In this document: positions 1 through 12,900 of the stretch, piece after piece
Numbering within the stretch: the first letter of the stretch is position 1
Layout of the letters: the number at the start of each line of letters is the position of its first letter
Origin: Macrotrachela quadricornifera
Lineage: Eukaryota; Rotifera; Eurotatoria; Philodinida; Philodinidae
DNA: 64,000 nt
Direction of reading: 5' to 3'
Assembly (NCBI GenBank): GCA_022393335.1
Contig: JAJEKB010021159.1
Span: 927,864 to 991,863, forward strand
Translations under genes and position numbers: made by a program
Notes under the pieces: model-generated
What the model was told of the DNA's origin: nothing
Databases searched by the model: none
What the model saw: only the letters and a program-made list of their open reading frames with translations

Positions 1-85
1 ACACTCTCACCTTCACCCACACTCTCACCTTCACCCACACTCTCACCCTCACCCTCACACCCCCTCACCCTCACCTCAAAGATGC
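1..85. repeat. telomere-like degenerate hexamer array
   Basis: The first 85 bases are a C-rich array with six-base phasing. Two full copies of an 18-base higher-order unit (CTCTCA CCTTCA CCCACA) are followed by CTCTCA CCCTCA CCCTCA and then decay. On the G-rich strand the hexamers read TGTGGG, TGAAGG, TGAGAG and TGAGGG. TGTGGG is, from memory, the telomeric hexamer reported for Adineta, and the next feature is a Penelope-like element of the kind found at bdelloid telomeres. This may be a telomere or a degenerate internal tract; the window edge hides how far it extends. Confidence 0.6.
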
Positions 86-273
86 GTAACAGTAGAAGAG
101 AAAAAACCAGAATGATATATTGCCTTTGGTTGTCTTGTAGAATGTAAAGAACAAAAAAAGACAGATAAGCGGAGCACAGTAGTGAATCATACTCTGACTG
201 TACGTAATTATTTTTACTCTTCAATGTATACTGTACACACTTATTTGAAGAAAAATGTCCATGACGCATATAT

Positions 274-3135
274 ATGTCTCCCGTCCCAAAAGGGTTAAAA
301 GTAAACTTTATTCATCACATATCAAATTATAATCTACATAAAATTGCTGGTAAACGTCACACTACTATATACACACAATCATTTGGCAGTTGCTCACCAA
401 GTCTAATTATTGATACAACACATCATCCCTCAGAGGAACAAATCCTATATCTTAGACAAGGACCAACCTATATACCATCTTGCCAAATTCATGTTCCGTC
501 ACCATCTTCAGCATTATCCATTGAAGAAAATTATTCGAAACATATAGATTTACTTCAACAACAGTTCGCAGTTTTCTTTACCAAATATCGAATTAGCATC
601 AATCGGAAAACGAATTTTATTGCCGAATTAAAGAAACTATTCATTGAGTCATTTTCAATATCTGTACCTACAACGATTCAACGGTGTTCCCTCTATGAAC
701 GAGAATTAATTCTATCGATTCGTCGACTATTGAAAAAAGATCAGCTCATTCTAAGACGAACTGCTGATCAAAATAATCTCTTCTATTTAAATCGTGCTAG
801 TACTTTTCAAAATAAATGCAATGATTATATGAAAACGACCGGTTCGTTCGAACAAATTAGTACAATCGGTACAAATCATCCCGAACAATTACAACTGGAC
901 GAAATAATCAAATCTATTGATTTATTTCTCAATCAAATGTATCAAAACAAACAGATCAATAAAGTTCATCTACCGAGGATGCAAGTGAAAAAAACTAATG
1001 TTCATCTGCCATATATCTACTTTTTACCACAATTACAACAGGTAATTTAATAATTTTCTTTGATATTCACAAATCTATTTTCATTGAGTTCGTTTATGTA
1101 TCTGGTTCCGCCTTTACTCTCAACTGAGAGATGTGCCCTTTTAGTATGTGCTTGTACTTTCGCCTTCGCCCTCAAGATTTTGAATTATTTTGCAATTCAT
1201 TTGCGGCATCCAGTGTTCTCTTTTTCATTCTAGAATAATGGTAGTATTTCAGTATAACCTCTACTTTCATTCTATCGACATGCTCCTATCAAGCCATAGG
1301 GGACCTATCTTGATGAACTACTTCGACCGTTATATGATGATAGTACAAAATCTATTACATTAACTAATGGAGCAGATTTCATCAATGGATTAGTCCGTTT
1401 CGATCAATATATTATTCTACCATTGACACGTTTTGTCACATTGAAAATAGATGATTTCTATACGACGATTTCACATGATCGAATTAGTGAAGCTTTAGGT
1501 CGATTCTTAACGAAAGTCGTAGATGATACTGGTCGACATAGTTTATCATTAACTCGAACACTGGGAAACATTTTTAGTTAATAAACTTGGACACAATGAA
1601 GAATTCTTTGGCAGGTACTATTTGAAATATTATTTTTTATTAAACATTTTAATTGTATTTCCATTGTCACTCCAACTATCTATTTTGATCGTACTGAATA
1701 TAAAAAACTTCGTCGACAATTATTTACTTTATTTGAATTACAGAGAAAAAGTATCGTAAAGAACAATTACAATGGAAATCAAAAAAACAAATTGATTCAT
1801 TTATATTATCTCTATGATTAGGGGGCGCGATATCAATTTAACAAGAAATTCAAACAACTTTGGTCCGATTTAATTAAAGATGATCCTATCTTTACTGAGA
1901 TTGAATTAAAACTCAAACTTAGTACTATCCATTGCTATACATTGAATGCTCTCCTTACTCAAGAGACATTATCTTCGATTAACCCATAAATTTTTTTTTG
2001 AATTCTTTCTTTTATCCTTGCGCATGTTCTCATTCGTTTAGTTATTGCTTTTGAAAAATTTCTCTTTATATTCTTTCTAGATCAAGATAGTGTGTGTGTC
2101 TATTGTTTGTATTCAAAGGAAGATGGCTCGTCGATCATCAACAACATTATTTCTAGATGATGAAATGACTGAATTAACTTTGGAAAATTGTCCATATTTA
2201 GATTCGCCTTTACATCGTTCACCTGAATTGGATACTTCGAAAAATATGCCCATACCAATGGCATCAATATCATCATCTTCCGATGCTATTGATGATAAAG
2301 ATGATAGTCTTGATAGTACGATTCGTGAAGAATATTAAACACGAACACTTGGAGCATATAATATTGCTCGACTGTCAATTTTACCCATTTTTTGTCTTGT
2401 CACCAACAGCGACAGCAAATATGATTATACCCAAGGAAACATCATCAAGAACACCACATTCATTACTAGCAAATGTGCCAAGTAAACTATTATTACTTTT
2501 GATTCTGATCTGACATATATTTCTTTTTCCTTCAAAGTTGATATGTTAACGTAGGAACAGTTTGAGCGTGTTCGTTGTCATGCATTTCCACAATTATTTA
2601 AAGTAGAATTGGATATTGGTGTTAAAATTCATCCTAAAAAAACACAAATCTTTCATGTGAACCATTCTTATGAAAACTCTATGAAAATCTCTTTGTCAAA
2701 ACAAAACATCGATTGAAAGTTAACATTCCTATTATTGATTTTAATTTAACACAACTTCGTCATTGTATTAATAAAGTCGTCATTCAATGTAGTCTATCCC
2801 AAATAATGCTCAATCTTGATGAATTACCTTTAGCATTGGAATTCTATTTACAAATCGATAGTGATTAACTTATTGGAATAGATTTGTCAATTTATAGTAT
2901 TTTTCAGTTGATATGTTTTTTCTCAAAACATGTTCATACAACGGTGTACAACCACGATGTCTCGGAGGTCGTTATTGTAAAGATCTCTTTTGTTTTGATA
3001 CACCAGCAGCACCAGAGCTGAGCACAGGACGACAGGCAGGGCAGGATGGACTAGCTGATCCTGTATTTAATTTAATGGGACATTTTCACAACTTTAAAAT
3101 TCTACACTCTCCATTATATATGACACAAGTCTAAA
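274..3135 (+). pseudogene. decayed Penelope-like (Athena-type) retroelement
   Basis: A 258-codon open frame (274-1050) carries the region upstream of a Penelope-like reverse transcriptase: a charged alpha-helical stretch, then LILRRTADQNNLFYLN, which matches the PLE pattern of a basic/hydrophobic run, (A)DK/Q, N-x-F-Y. After a possible intron (CAG/GTAATT near 1040) the frame resumes at about 1309-1578 with RPLYDD and then KIDDFYTTISHD, an RT motif A with its catalytic Asp. Further fragments (1681-1988, 2090-2338, 2543-2866) read as protein between stops and shifts. 2913-3134 is open but I see no family in it. No YADD box and no GIY-YIG nuclease are visible, which fits endonuclease-less bdelloid telomeric elements. 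The copy is broken and not functional. Confidence 0.6.
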
Positions 3136-3761
3136 TGAAAGAAGAGTCTTAATTCTGAATAGTTGACTATAATTTCATTGCTTTTTATGTAATCTTGTTG
3201 TCCTTTGTGTCATTTTTTCATCAAGCAACTTATTATTTTTCTATTTATTTTTCTTAATAGCATATACTTAGTGTTAAAACAATAGTGATGAAAATCTTAC
3301 AAGTTCATATTTTTTATACACGAATGTATTTATTTCGTTTGATAAATATATTATTAAAATAATAACCTAAGATGCTCCAATATTTTCTGTATATATATTC
3401 ATCAGTCAGCATTCAAAATTCTCCGTAGTTCATCATCTTGTCTCATATACATACACTTCTTGTGTTTATTGCATAGAAAAGTCATGTGCTATGAATGAGC
3501 TTGAGACTTGCACACGTTGTGCAGATAGGAACAAAAAATCTATGTGAAGAAAGGAAACTTCAAGTTGTAATTGCTTTTCAGATTGAGTAATGATTTTTTT
3601 TTATGCGCGTTGTTTTCGTGAGTTTTTGGAACAAGATAATCATATATCTTGGGCAAAGCTTGAAATCTGCGTATGTCTAGCATGAAGACAGTTCGGCTCG
3701 AATTTAGCTGTTGCATTTAAAAGCGACGTGAAGTAAATTAGTTCTAGAACAACTGAAAAAC
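3136..3761. other. no gene seen
   Basis: AT-rich sequence between the retroelement relic and the large palindrome. No convincing open frame, RNA gene or repeat was found. Confidence 0.5.
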
Positions 3762-4800
3762 TACTATCGGGATTTTTAAAGAAGGCCGGTTGAAGAAAAG
3801 TTTATAACTCATGAACGGAAAGTGATAGCGAACTGCGGTTTTCACCGTTTGATAGAGGGTCTTAGGGGGCGTCGCACTATGAAATAATCAGACATTTCAA
3901 TAAGATTTATCATAGTAGATTTTTGTATGTAAGTTTGACAAGATTGCTATTTATAGAGATCACAAGAGACTTTAATAACAAATTAATGCAATCGATAGCC
4001 CAGAACGAGATCTACAATTCTACGCAAGGCGCAGGTCTCTATCTTTTGTGATTCGAAAGTTATTAGCATTTTTCTGAAAGGTACTGAGAGACTCATTCCT
4101 ATGGAAAATATCGTAGGAATTGGTAGTATTTAGAGATTTTGATTATAAAAAGTTCGTTCTGATAGAAAATAATTATCATATTCGGAATCAGCATAAAAAA
4201 TTACATTGGAAACTCTATTTTTTATCGTCAAATTTTTCCACCAATATTTTTAGCCCTACTCCCCTTCAGCCTTCTGTTCTTAAAACTTTAACCCGTACTC
4301 CCCTAGGGGTAAAAATATTGGTGGAAAAATTTGACGATAAAAAATAGAGTTTCCAATGTAATTTTTTATGCTGATTCCGAATATGATAATTATTTTCTAT
4401 CAGAACGAACTTTTTATAATCAAAATCTCTAAATACTACCAATTCCTACGATATTTTCCATAGGAATGAGTCTCTCAGTACCTTTCAGAAAAATGCTAAT
4501 AACTTTCGAATCGCAAAAGATAGAGACCTGCGCCTTGCGTAGAATTGTAGATCTCGTTCTGGGCTATCGATTGCATTAATTTGTTATTAAAGTCTCTTGT
4601 GATCTCTATAAATAGCAATCTTGTCAAACTTACATACAAAAATCTACTATGATAAATCTTATTGAAATGTCTGATTATTTCATAGTGCGACGCCCCCTAA
4701 GACCCTCTATCAAACGGTGAAAACCGCAGTTCGCTATCACTTTCCGTTCATGAGTTATAAACTTTTCTTCAACCGGCCTTCTTTGAAAATTCCGATAGTA
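3762..4800. repeat. large near-perfect palindrome (foldback element)
   Basis: A left arm from 3762 to about 4254 is repeated in inverse orientation from about 4307 to 4800, with a spacer of roughly 50 bases containing CCCCTAGGGG. The outermost bases TACTATCGG and CCGATAGTA pair. I saw only scattered mismatches over about 495 bases of arm, so the repeat is young or homogenised. No open frame of note lies inside, and no clear target-site duplication flanks it. It could be a foldback transposon or a genomic palindrome of the kind described in the Adineta vaga genome. Confidence 0.9.
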
Positions 4801-6690
4801 ATACGTATTTTGGTCGCTTCATCATCATACTGTTCATTCAAATGATTGTAACTTATAAGCAAAATAAAGCTCAAACAGTACCTATCGCTGGACATTTGTT
4901 TATAAATCATAAAAAAATCAAACAGTTCTCTTTTCTGCACAAAATCTAAATGTTATTTGTACTTTTGTTTCAGTAATCAGCATTCGTCTTTTTATCTAAC
5001 TTAAAGAAAAACGAGATAAACCAGCGAAATATAATTTTAATATATATAATAACGGATTTATTGTCGGTAATTTCTCACAATTATACTATAATGTTTGTTT
5101 CTTTTTTTTTGTTTATTTGCAGTGAAAGAAAAGAACATTTCTATATATTAGTATATTCAAACAAATATGGCCGTAAACGTTTTTTTTTTGTTGACATTTC
5201 ATTCTTCGTCGATGTACTTATTTTTCCTATTAATGTCTTTTTTTTCTCATAAACGGAAATATCGAATAGAAAATGAGTTTCTCACTGTAAGTCAGTCATC
5301 TAAAAAGCATCTCAAACAACTTTTCTTCTGTTTCTCTCACTTAATTCAACAATCAGTAATACTTCTTGCTTTTTAAACTATATTTAATAGTTGAAATAAA
5401 TCTATCTAACTATATGACTTTGAGAGAATTCATGCTAATCCATCTGATTATCTACGAATTTTAGAAAAAAGATTGTATCTTTGCTTTTCTCAAACCATAA
5501 TCCTCATCCCTCTAGTTATCCTGAAAGAATATGAGCTGTCTACTCAGATAGTTATACTGGAAATGTGGAAATTGATACATCTTCATTCTTATCTAAATAT
5601 ATTAGCATACAAACCTTCCATCAACACATACATTTCATGATTAATAAAAAACATGCGTTTTAGTTTCGGACAATGTCACTGTAAAGATTTCATATTACAC
5701 AAAGTAATTCAATGTCTTATATAAAAAAAGAATAACTAAATAATTAGCTTTTTCAATGCAACGATTTCTCTTTCGTCATTTTCATCTACTAATTTAAAGA
5801 TATTTTCTTGTTTTTCTGATGCTATTTTTAATTTATATTCTTCCTAAATCATACAAGTAAAATTAACTACGCAAGAACAAGAATCATGCAAACAAAAATA
5901 TACTTCAAACTAAATTAATGCCAAGTCATGAATAGTGAAACAATTAAATTCTCTCATACAAGCCGAGATTGTTTTTTTCTAAACTTGCATATATTCTATT
6001 CTATTTTTCTCATTTTTCTGACGATAGTTACATATGACAGTTGAAAACATAGTTCCTAGAATATATTATTACATTGTCAGCATAGAATTATTTTATTCAA
6101 GTTTTCGCAAATACTTAGATTTTATCGTCGTAGTAAAGTGATTTAGAAGTTTAAAAGGTAAAAATTGGGAGCTACAGATTGTGATCAATCATTCACTTGA
6201 TCTGAGAATATGTTTTCTTTATTTAAACTTTCTGATGCCATAACTCAAACTGAAAACTTAATTAATAATTAGAACCGATTTCAACACTATATCTGAAATA
6301 AATTAGTCGAATAGGTCAATATCGCGAAAACACCACATTGGTGATTATTAAGTCTTTGCGAACCAACTTTAAATCCTTGATCTGCGGAGAACTCTCATAT
6401 TTTGTTTTCACTACTTTCTAGCAAAGACATCTTGATTTTTTCTTACTCTAAGTAGAGAAAACCGACTTGAATGCGAAGAAGATATATGACTTATCCACTC
6501 TATCCGACACACTTGTGACGAAATAGTCGATCATTTTAAGAGGTAAAATCTAACGATGATTGTTGTCTTTAAGATGAATTGTTTCATTTTTGACCTCAAC
6601 CGATCGACATCATTCTAGAACTAACGTAGTCCTATAAACGAATCTTTGCTATCTTTTAACGAAAGGTGAAGAAGATTTTTCATCCCGACA
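4801..6690. other. no gene seen
   Basis: AT-rich, low-complexity sequence upstream of the three-module membrane-protein gene. Short open frames rich in Phe, Ser and Leu around 5060-5380 look like chance. Promoter elements of the downstream gene presumably lie near 6500-6690 but none is recognisable. Confidence 0.5.
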
Positions 6691-9600
6691 ATGAACACGA
6701 AAAGATTTATTCATTGGTGTGCTGAACGAATACGTCATTACAATGTTTTCATCTCTGATGAAGATGATTATGAAGATGATGAAACAAGAGATCCAGTTAC
6801 AATTGTCAAACATCAACGATATGCCACTCGAATATATATTCCTCTTCTTACCAGTAAGTAGAGAAACGTTATTGATGATAAAGACAAACAATCTATGGAG
6901 CAGATATGGGCACGGTTGGATTCACAAATCAAATCTTACCAATCTCTGCTATCTAATACTTGCCTTTGACAGAGGCAAATATTTCATTAAGAGAGCAGGA
7001 CAATGCAGATAAAAGTACTTTAATTTCGGCAGTGGTGACTATGCCCATGATAAAATTGAAAAATATATAATTCAAGAAATAGATGTGACCATCTCGAAAA
7101 AGATAGTTTTTTTCCACTCAAGAAATTCCGTTAGTCGATTAGAAGTACAGATGTAGTTAGTAAAACTATCATTTCTCAATTCCTACCACAAAGTTAAGCT
7201 CTATATCATTACTGATGACGTTCATCGTATTTTGAAGAAACGTTTTTATTTTTCGGAAAAGAAGGTAAAAGTCTTTTTCTTTACACAGTTACTTTCTACA
7301 TGCTGTTCTTCATCACTTTAATTAATCCACCAAGTCTGACAGTTAGCATTTCTAGCATTACATCATCTCTCTTCAATCAAACTCGTCTTGAATACGGTGA
7401 AACACTTTCTTGTCCATGCTCAACAACTACTATGCCTTATCAGATATTTATTTCGCACACAACATCATTTCATCCTGTGTGTACAAGTGTTTTCATCAGC
7501 AAAGAATGGATTGAAGCACTTTATCTATGGAATAGAAGCGCACACTATGTGATGGATTTTCGAACAACAGCTGGCTCTCAAGTAAGTCAAGATTTGTTAT
7601 AGAATCAAAATCTGATCACATATGACAATACGTAATCTTAGACAATAATGTGACACATCATAATTCTGAACACGAAAAGTGTCTATCGTATAGAAGACAA
7701 ATTATACATGCTCTGTATCGACATTATTCAATACAGTCTTTCTGTCTCGTTCATCCATGACAAATATGACTTTATATCAGGTTTTTTATCGTACAAAACG
7801 ATTAAGTTTACTAATTGATTCTTTTTCGAATAATTAACTAAAACACTGGGGATATAAGACAAAGACTAAAGTTTCATTGTTACATATTTTTCCAAATGAT
7901 CATCTAAAAAAAAACATAACGACAAAAAATGTATTATCTTATTTCTCTTTTACAATCGGTCTAACTGTCTTAACATCGTTCTCATTGTCGGAAAGCACAT
8001 CATAAGTACATACAGTGTCACTACATATTTCCTATCCTAAAAAGAAAACATTTCATATTTGTGAGAAATTGGTTGATAGAAGCATGAAAAATGAAATTAT
8101 CTTCAACAATCAAACACAAGATGATGTTCGCTATTTTCACTACATAGTTAGAGTTAGAAACTGATAAAAATAATAACCCAAACCTACTGTTTCTCTAGTC
8201 AATTTGTCATCTGTTATTATTTTGGTTTGGACAAAGACATTTCATATTAAGTATTCTGGACACTCAATAATCCATTTAAATGTTCGGAATTGATTTTTTT
8301 CTTTAAAAATGTTTACCGAGAATCCGTAACACATATTAGCCGGGAGATCGTAATTTAAAAAAATACAGGAAAATCGGATTAAAATGGTCGACGACAAGAA
8401 AAAGAGGAAGAGGAAAGAAAAACACACATATGCGTACATATACATACATACGGACAACGTCTGGTCATCTGTGTGATAACAGTTATGTTAGAGTACTCTC
8501 TAACAATATCATAATACTTATAGAAAGTGTTAACGTTAAGAGAATAGAAATCCTTATTCTTTATCGACTTTTATTCATTCTAAATTCTTTTGTCTGTGTT
8601 GAAAAAGATATATTGTATTTCTCAGAACGTTGTTGCTTTATTATCTTAAAATACAACCTTTTGAGTCATTAGGAAACTCTAAGAAAAGTGCACACATGAA
8701 CGTAGTTACGAATCTCGTGCTTGCTTTTATCGCCATCTCAATATTTTCACTGTTACGATTTCCCGATTTTTTTGCATCTCGAACTCCACGCAAATTTCAG
8801 ATTTTTATTCTAGAAAAATACTGACGTCTGTTACGATCTATTGAACAACTTTCATTTCGAACACTTTTGCTTTTTTTAATTCCTGTTATTCCAATGACTA
8901 TGTATGTTTTTATATGTTAGAAAATTGTAACGAACATCTTCTTAGAGAGATCATAATAAAGAATTGGTGTGAGTTGTATCTTTTTCTTTCTATTCAGTTT
9001 CAACTTCTTGCTGATCTTTGTTCAATTGCTAAACAAGCAGTTTCAGAAGCTCAGACCAATCTTAATAATAAGCAACTTGTCACAATTGATCTTGTGCCAG
9101 AAGACTATCTTCTAACTCAAGTTAACGAAAACATCAAGCTCGCTAAAACTACAATGTCACTTCAAGTCAATTCAGTTTTACAGTTTCTCCAAATATCTAC
9201 TCGATCAAATTCTCTTGTTTCAGCTCTTAATACAAACGCTGAAATTCGTTTACCTACCTATCCGAATAAGGTGATATCCATTATTTCTACGAAGCACTTT
9301 GACAGAAATGCTGTTTATGATGATCTTATGATACTCGACTGTTATACTGTCAATTCAATAACCCCCGCTGAATTCTACAAATTACCATACTGCACAATGG
9401 AAGGTGGGCATTCTATATGGCCTGAGTTCCCGTTAGAAATCAACCTTTCTGGGCGAAAGGCATCTGCTATGATTGGTGGTTTTTTTGGAGCATGTACACC
9501 ACTTGATGCTCTTTTGGCGAGCACATTCGATTGTTTACACAACATCAGTTGTCTTACACAACTTACTGATTATTTTCCAAATCTCACTCAAGTATCCATC

Positions 9601-9955
9601 ATGTTCTCTTTTCTTTCGCACAAAAAATCTCGCTTATCTATTTAGACTAACATTAATTGGCAGAGCCCTCTTCCACTTCCCAATCACAAAAATGTGTCTT
9701 TGAGTGATCGTCTAACTAACCTGTTGGTTGAAGAATGGTCGACAAATATCGACTATGAGAAATACTTCGACAAATGTGCACCGGAACTGTGTACATATAT
9801 CGATACCACTTATATTAGTTTGTCCTATACAGTCACTCGCTTACTAAGTCTTTATGGTGGTCTCATCATCATATTACGTCTCATCGCTGCTTCGTTAGTG
9901 AACATTGGATTCATACTCAAACGTCGACCAATCAATTCCATTGTTACTAACAGTT
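6691..9955 (+). other. module 1 of the three-module protein
   Basis: Residues 1 to about 448, exons 1-4. An acidic cytoplasmic lead (SDEDDYEDDE) runs into a transmembrane segment at about 47-68. The ectodomain has LSCPCS and FHPVC, then LLADLC, then a divergent central Cys pair (LDCYTV and LPYC in place of CxCAxNxxC), GACTPLDALLASTFDCL, and KCAPELCTY at 388-393, followed by a transmembrane segment at about 406-435. The transmembrane 1 intron is phase 1 after IPLLT. The intron at 7582-8997 (1416 bp) shows no coding sequence. Confidence 0.75.
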
Positions 9956-12900
9956 GTATGTTATATTTGTTATAAAGAACACTCAATTAATTTTTTGTTT
10001 TGTAGCGCATAGTATGACACGCATGCGACGCCTTATTGGAAGGGTGAAACAATCGAACTTGTTCAAATCAGCTAAAAAACGATCAGCAGGTGATATCAAA
10101 CAACAGCGCATTATCACACTTATTTATGTGATATTACTATCAAGTATGATTTGTTAATACTAACCAGGGAACCGATGCAACTGTCAAATCGCTTTTGACT
10201 TCGAACTTAGACCCTGCTAGGGTTTTTCGTACCACATTGGGGTCCACCTTATGCATTAAGTTCGAAGTCAAAAGCGATTTGACAGTTACATCGGTTTCTT
10301 CGTAAGTAGAATTTCTCTAACTATCAACATGGGAAATTCGGTACTCCATCATTTTGTCTGATGATCATTTCATCCCGTAACTTTTGTTCTACATAATTCG
10401 TTCCAAATCTTCATCTATCCCCACTCTTAAGAGTTGTATAGGTCAAAAAAGTAATGAGACGAAATGAACGGTTCCTATAAAACTTTTCTTATTAAGAACT
10501 GTTTTTTAAGCAGAAAAGTGTAAACTCTTTAATATCTTACGAATGGAGAAAATTGTCCAAAAATCCTAAATATCTTACGGAAAATACCTGAAATTCTTCG
10601 CAAACTACACACATTTTTCTGCAAATTTTCCTATGATACTTGTATATGACTTGTCCTGCAAGAAAAAAGCCCAGTTCTTCCACTAAAATATGAAAGTTTA
10701 GTGAAAATAAGAGAAGCGTTTCTCATTTCATGAACAAATTTATCACTCTGTACTCCTTTCTTTCTTTCTCCAACCATTAGTTTCATTGTAAGACATATTT
10801 GTTTGCCTCTGTCATATTCAATAAATAGAAATTTCGACTGAATCGTACCCTTAATCTTAGAGACGATCTTTATCCTTCTCTTTTTTCCAACTAATTGTTA
10901 CATACAAAAAGTTTCTATAGAAACCGGCCGGGAATCATTTTAATGATAGAGAAAAATCAATGAATTTATCATTGACGTGTCGTAAAATAACACTTCATTC
11001 TTTCATTCATCGTTACATTTTAGGTTCAATGTTTATTCTTCTTCTATACACTTTATTAAATGTTCAAACAATGACAATATCTATACAGAATCCTTCGTTA
11101 ATCACATATACAGAATTGCAATATTCACATTTAAATACACTGAAATGTCCATGTTCTACGGTGGCCATACCTTATTCCACTGTTATATCATTGTCTGTAA
11201 CATTACATCCAGTGTGTCGAAGTGATTTTGCAAATGAAAAATGGAGTACAATGCTGACAATACTATCTTTTGGGAAATTTAAATATGATGGTCTAGATGA
11301 TCAACACTTTCGACTATTATCTACCCTATGTCAACTAATCAATGAAACAATCGATGATACTATTCATCAATTTACTCAGCGTTCTCTAATTACAGCAAAT
11401 GTACTTACTGAAACTAACTTGATGGCTGAATTAGATACGGCTCTTACACAAACAAAGCAAACGTTGATTACTAGTTTCAATCGTCTAATTGACATAAGCA
11501 ATCTTTTCAATCATGTTGATCAGCCTTTTACAATGTCAAGTGATCCATATTCTGTAATCAATGTAAGACCTGTAATTAATTCTCAAGAGGTGCCACAGGT
11601 ATGTTACGATGAAAGACAACGGAGAGTATACTAAATTTCGAATAGACGCAACATTTTTAATTGAATCCTCATTTGAAAGCTAGAAATATAGACAATTTCC
11701 ATAACAACAGCAGTAGTTGACACCAAAACCAGCGAAAATGTTCAACTTCGTTGCGCAAGTGTAGAGGTACTAAGCAACTATGTTTGTTTGATAGAATGAC
11801 AAACAAATAATTCCATGTCATTTAGCCTATAAAATCTCAATCTATTATAAATTTTAATAGAATCAACTCTCATCATATCACCATATCTTCTCATAATTAA
11901 ACACTTCACTGTCTATATATAATTAGTATGTGTGTGTGTATAGTGGAAAATGGGTGATAGAAAATTTTAGTTTTGTACAAAACAAATAGCAGAACAATAA
12001 AAATAAAGACTGATACATATAGATAACTGTTCATTTCAAGTCTCATCGAGAAATTCATTGGTTGGATTAAATAGTAGTATTGAAGTGACACTATGTTTAC
12101 AGGATGATGTTTTTTTCATATATTACAAAGCATTGCTGATCAAGTGTCGAAAACATATCTTTTCGAGTTAGGTACATCTGATATTTCTGACTGGAAAAAA
12201 ATAGCTTCTACACTTCTTGAGAACTACAGTTTCAGCTCTTCAACTAGGAAAGTTTTTCATCAAATACCAGAACAGATACATCATTTGATAAGGAGAAGTT
12301 GTAGATTGTTATTCAGTCTCTAACTTATTTTCATGGCATTGAATCAGTTTCACTATTGAGTAGCAAGTATAAGTGTATAAAACGATGTCACAGTTTGGTT
12401 GTGATCATGGTTGATGTCTCAAAACTGATGAAGGAAAATCTGTGTATCAAAGCGTTAGATTGGACTTTGTTGAGAAATTAAAGCGTGGACAAGAATCTTG
12501 CGAAAGAACCCAGGTTGATCATTCTGATGATCGGATCCACTCAAATCTGAGTCGCTCCCGTTACACTTTTCGTTGGATCCGGCGAACTCCTTGCCGCCGG
12601 ATTTCGATTGGAACTGACCTAGCACAAATGACTTGGGAAGACAACACGCTTTGAACAATCACTTTTTCTCTCGTTCGATTTTGTGCTATCCCTATCGAGT
12701 CAATGCGAGTTTCTATCCTAACTTAGGTTAAGTGCAATGAAATCGATTTGTTTTTGTTTGTCACATATAAACAGTTAACGACAAACAAAAATAACAGTAA
12801 AAATGAATATATTTAACTACGACATAACAAAATCAAAAGTCATGCTAAAAATCATACTTTAGAACTTGTTATTTCGTTTAGGTGTCGTTTCGTTTGACTA

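Noticed and set aside
4755..4940. minus-strand 61-codon frame
   Set aside because: It runs from the right palindrome arm into unrelated sequence and shows no protein pattern.
5061..5376. overlapping Phe/Ser-rich open frames
   Set aside because: Low-complexity T-rich DNA gives such frames by chance; no motif and no splice context.
12442..12658. overlapping frames of about 70 codons on both strands
   Set aside because: They mirror each other in a GC-richer patch and no family is recognisable; kept only as an intron note.
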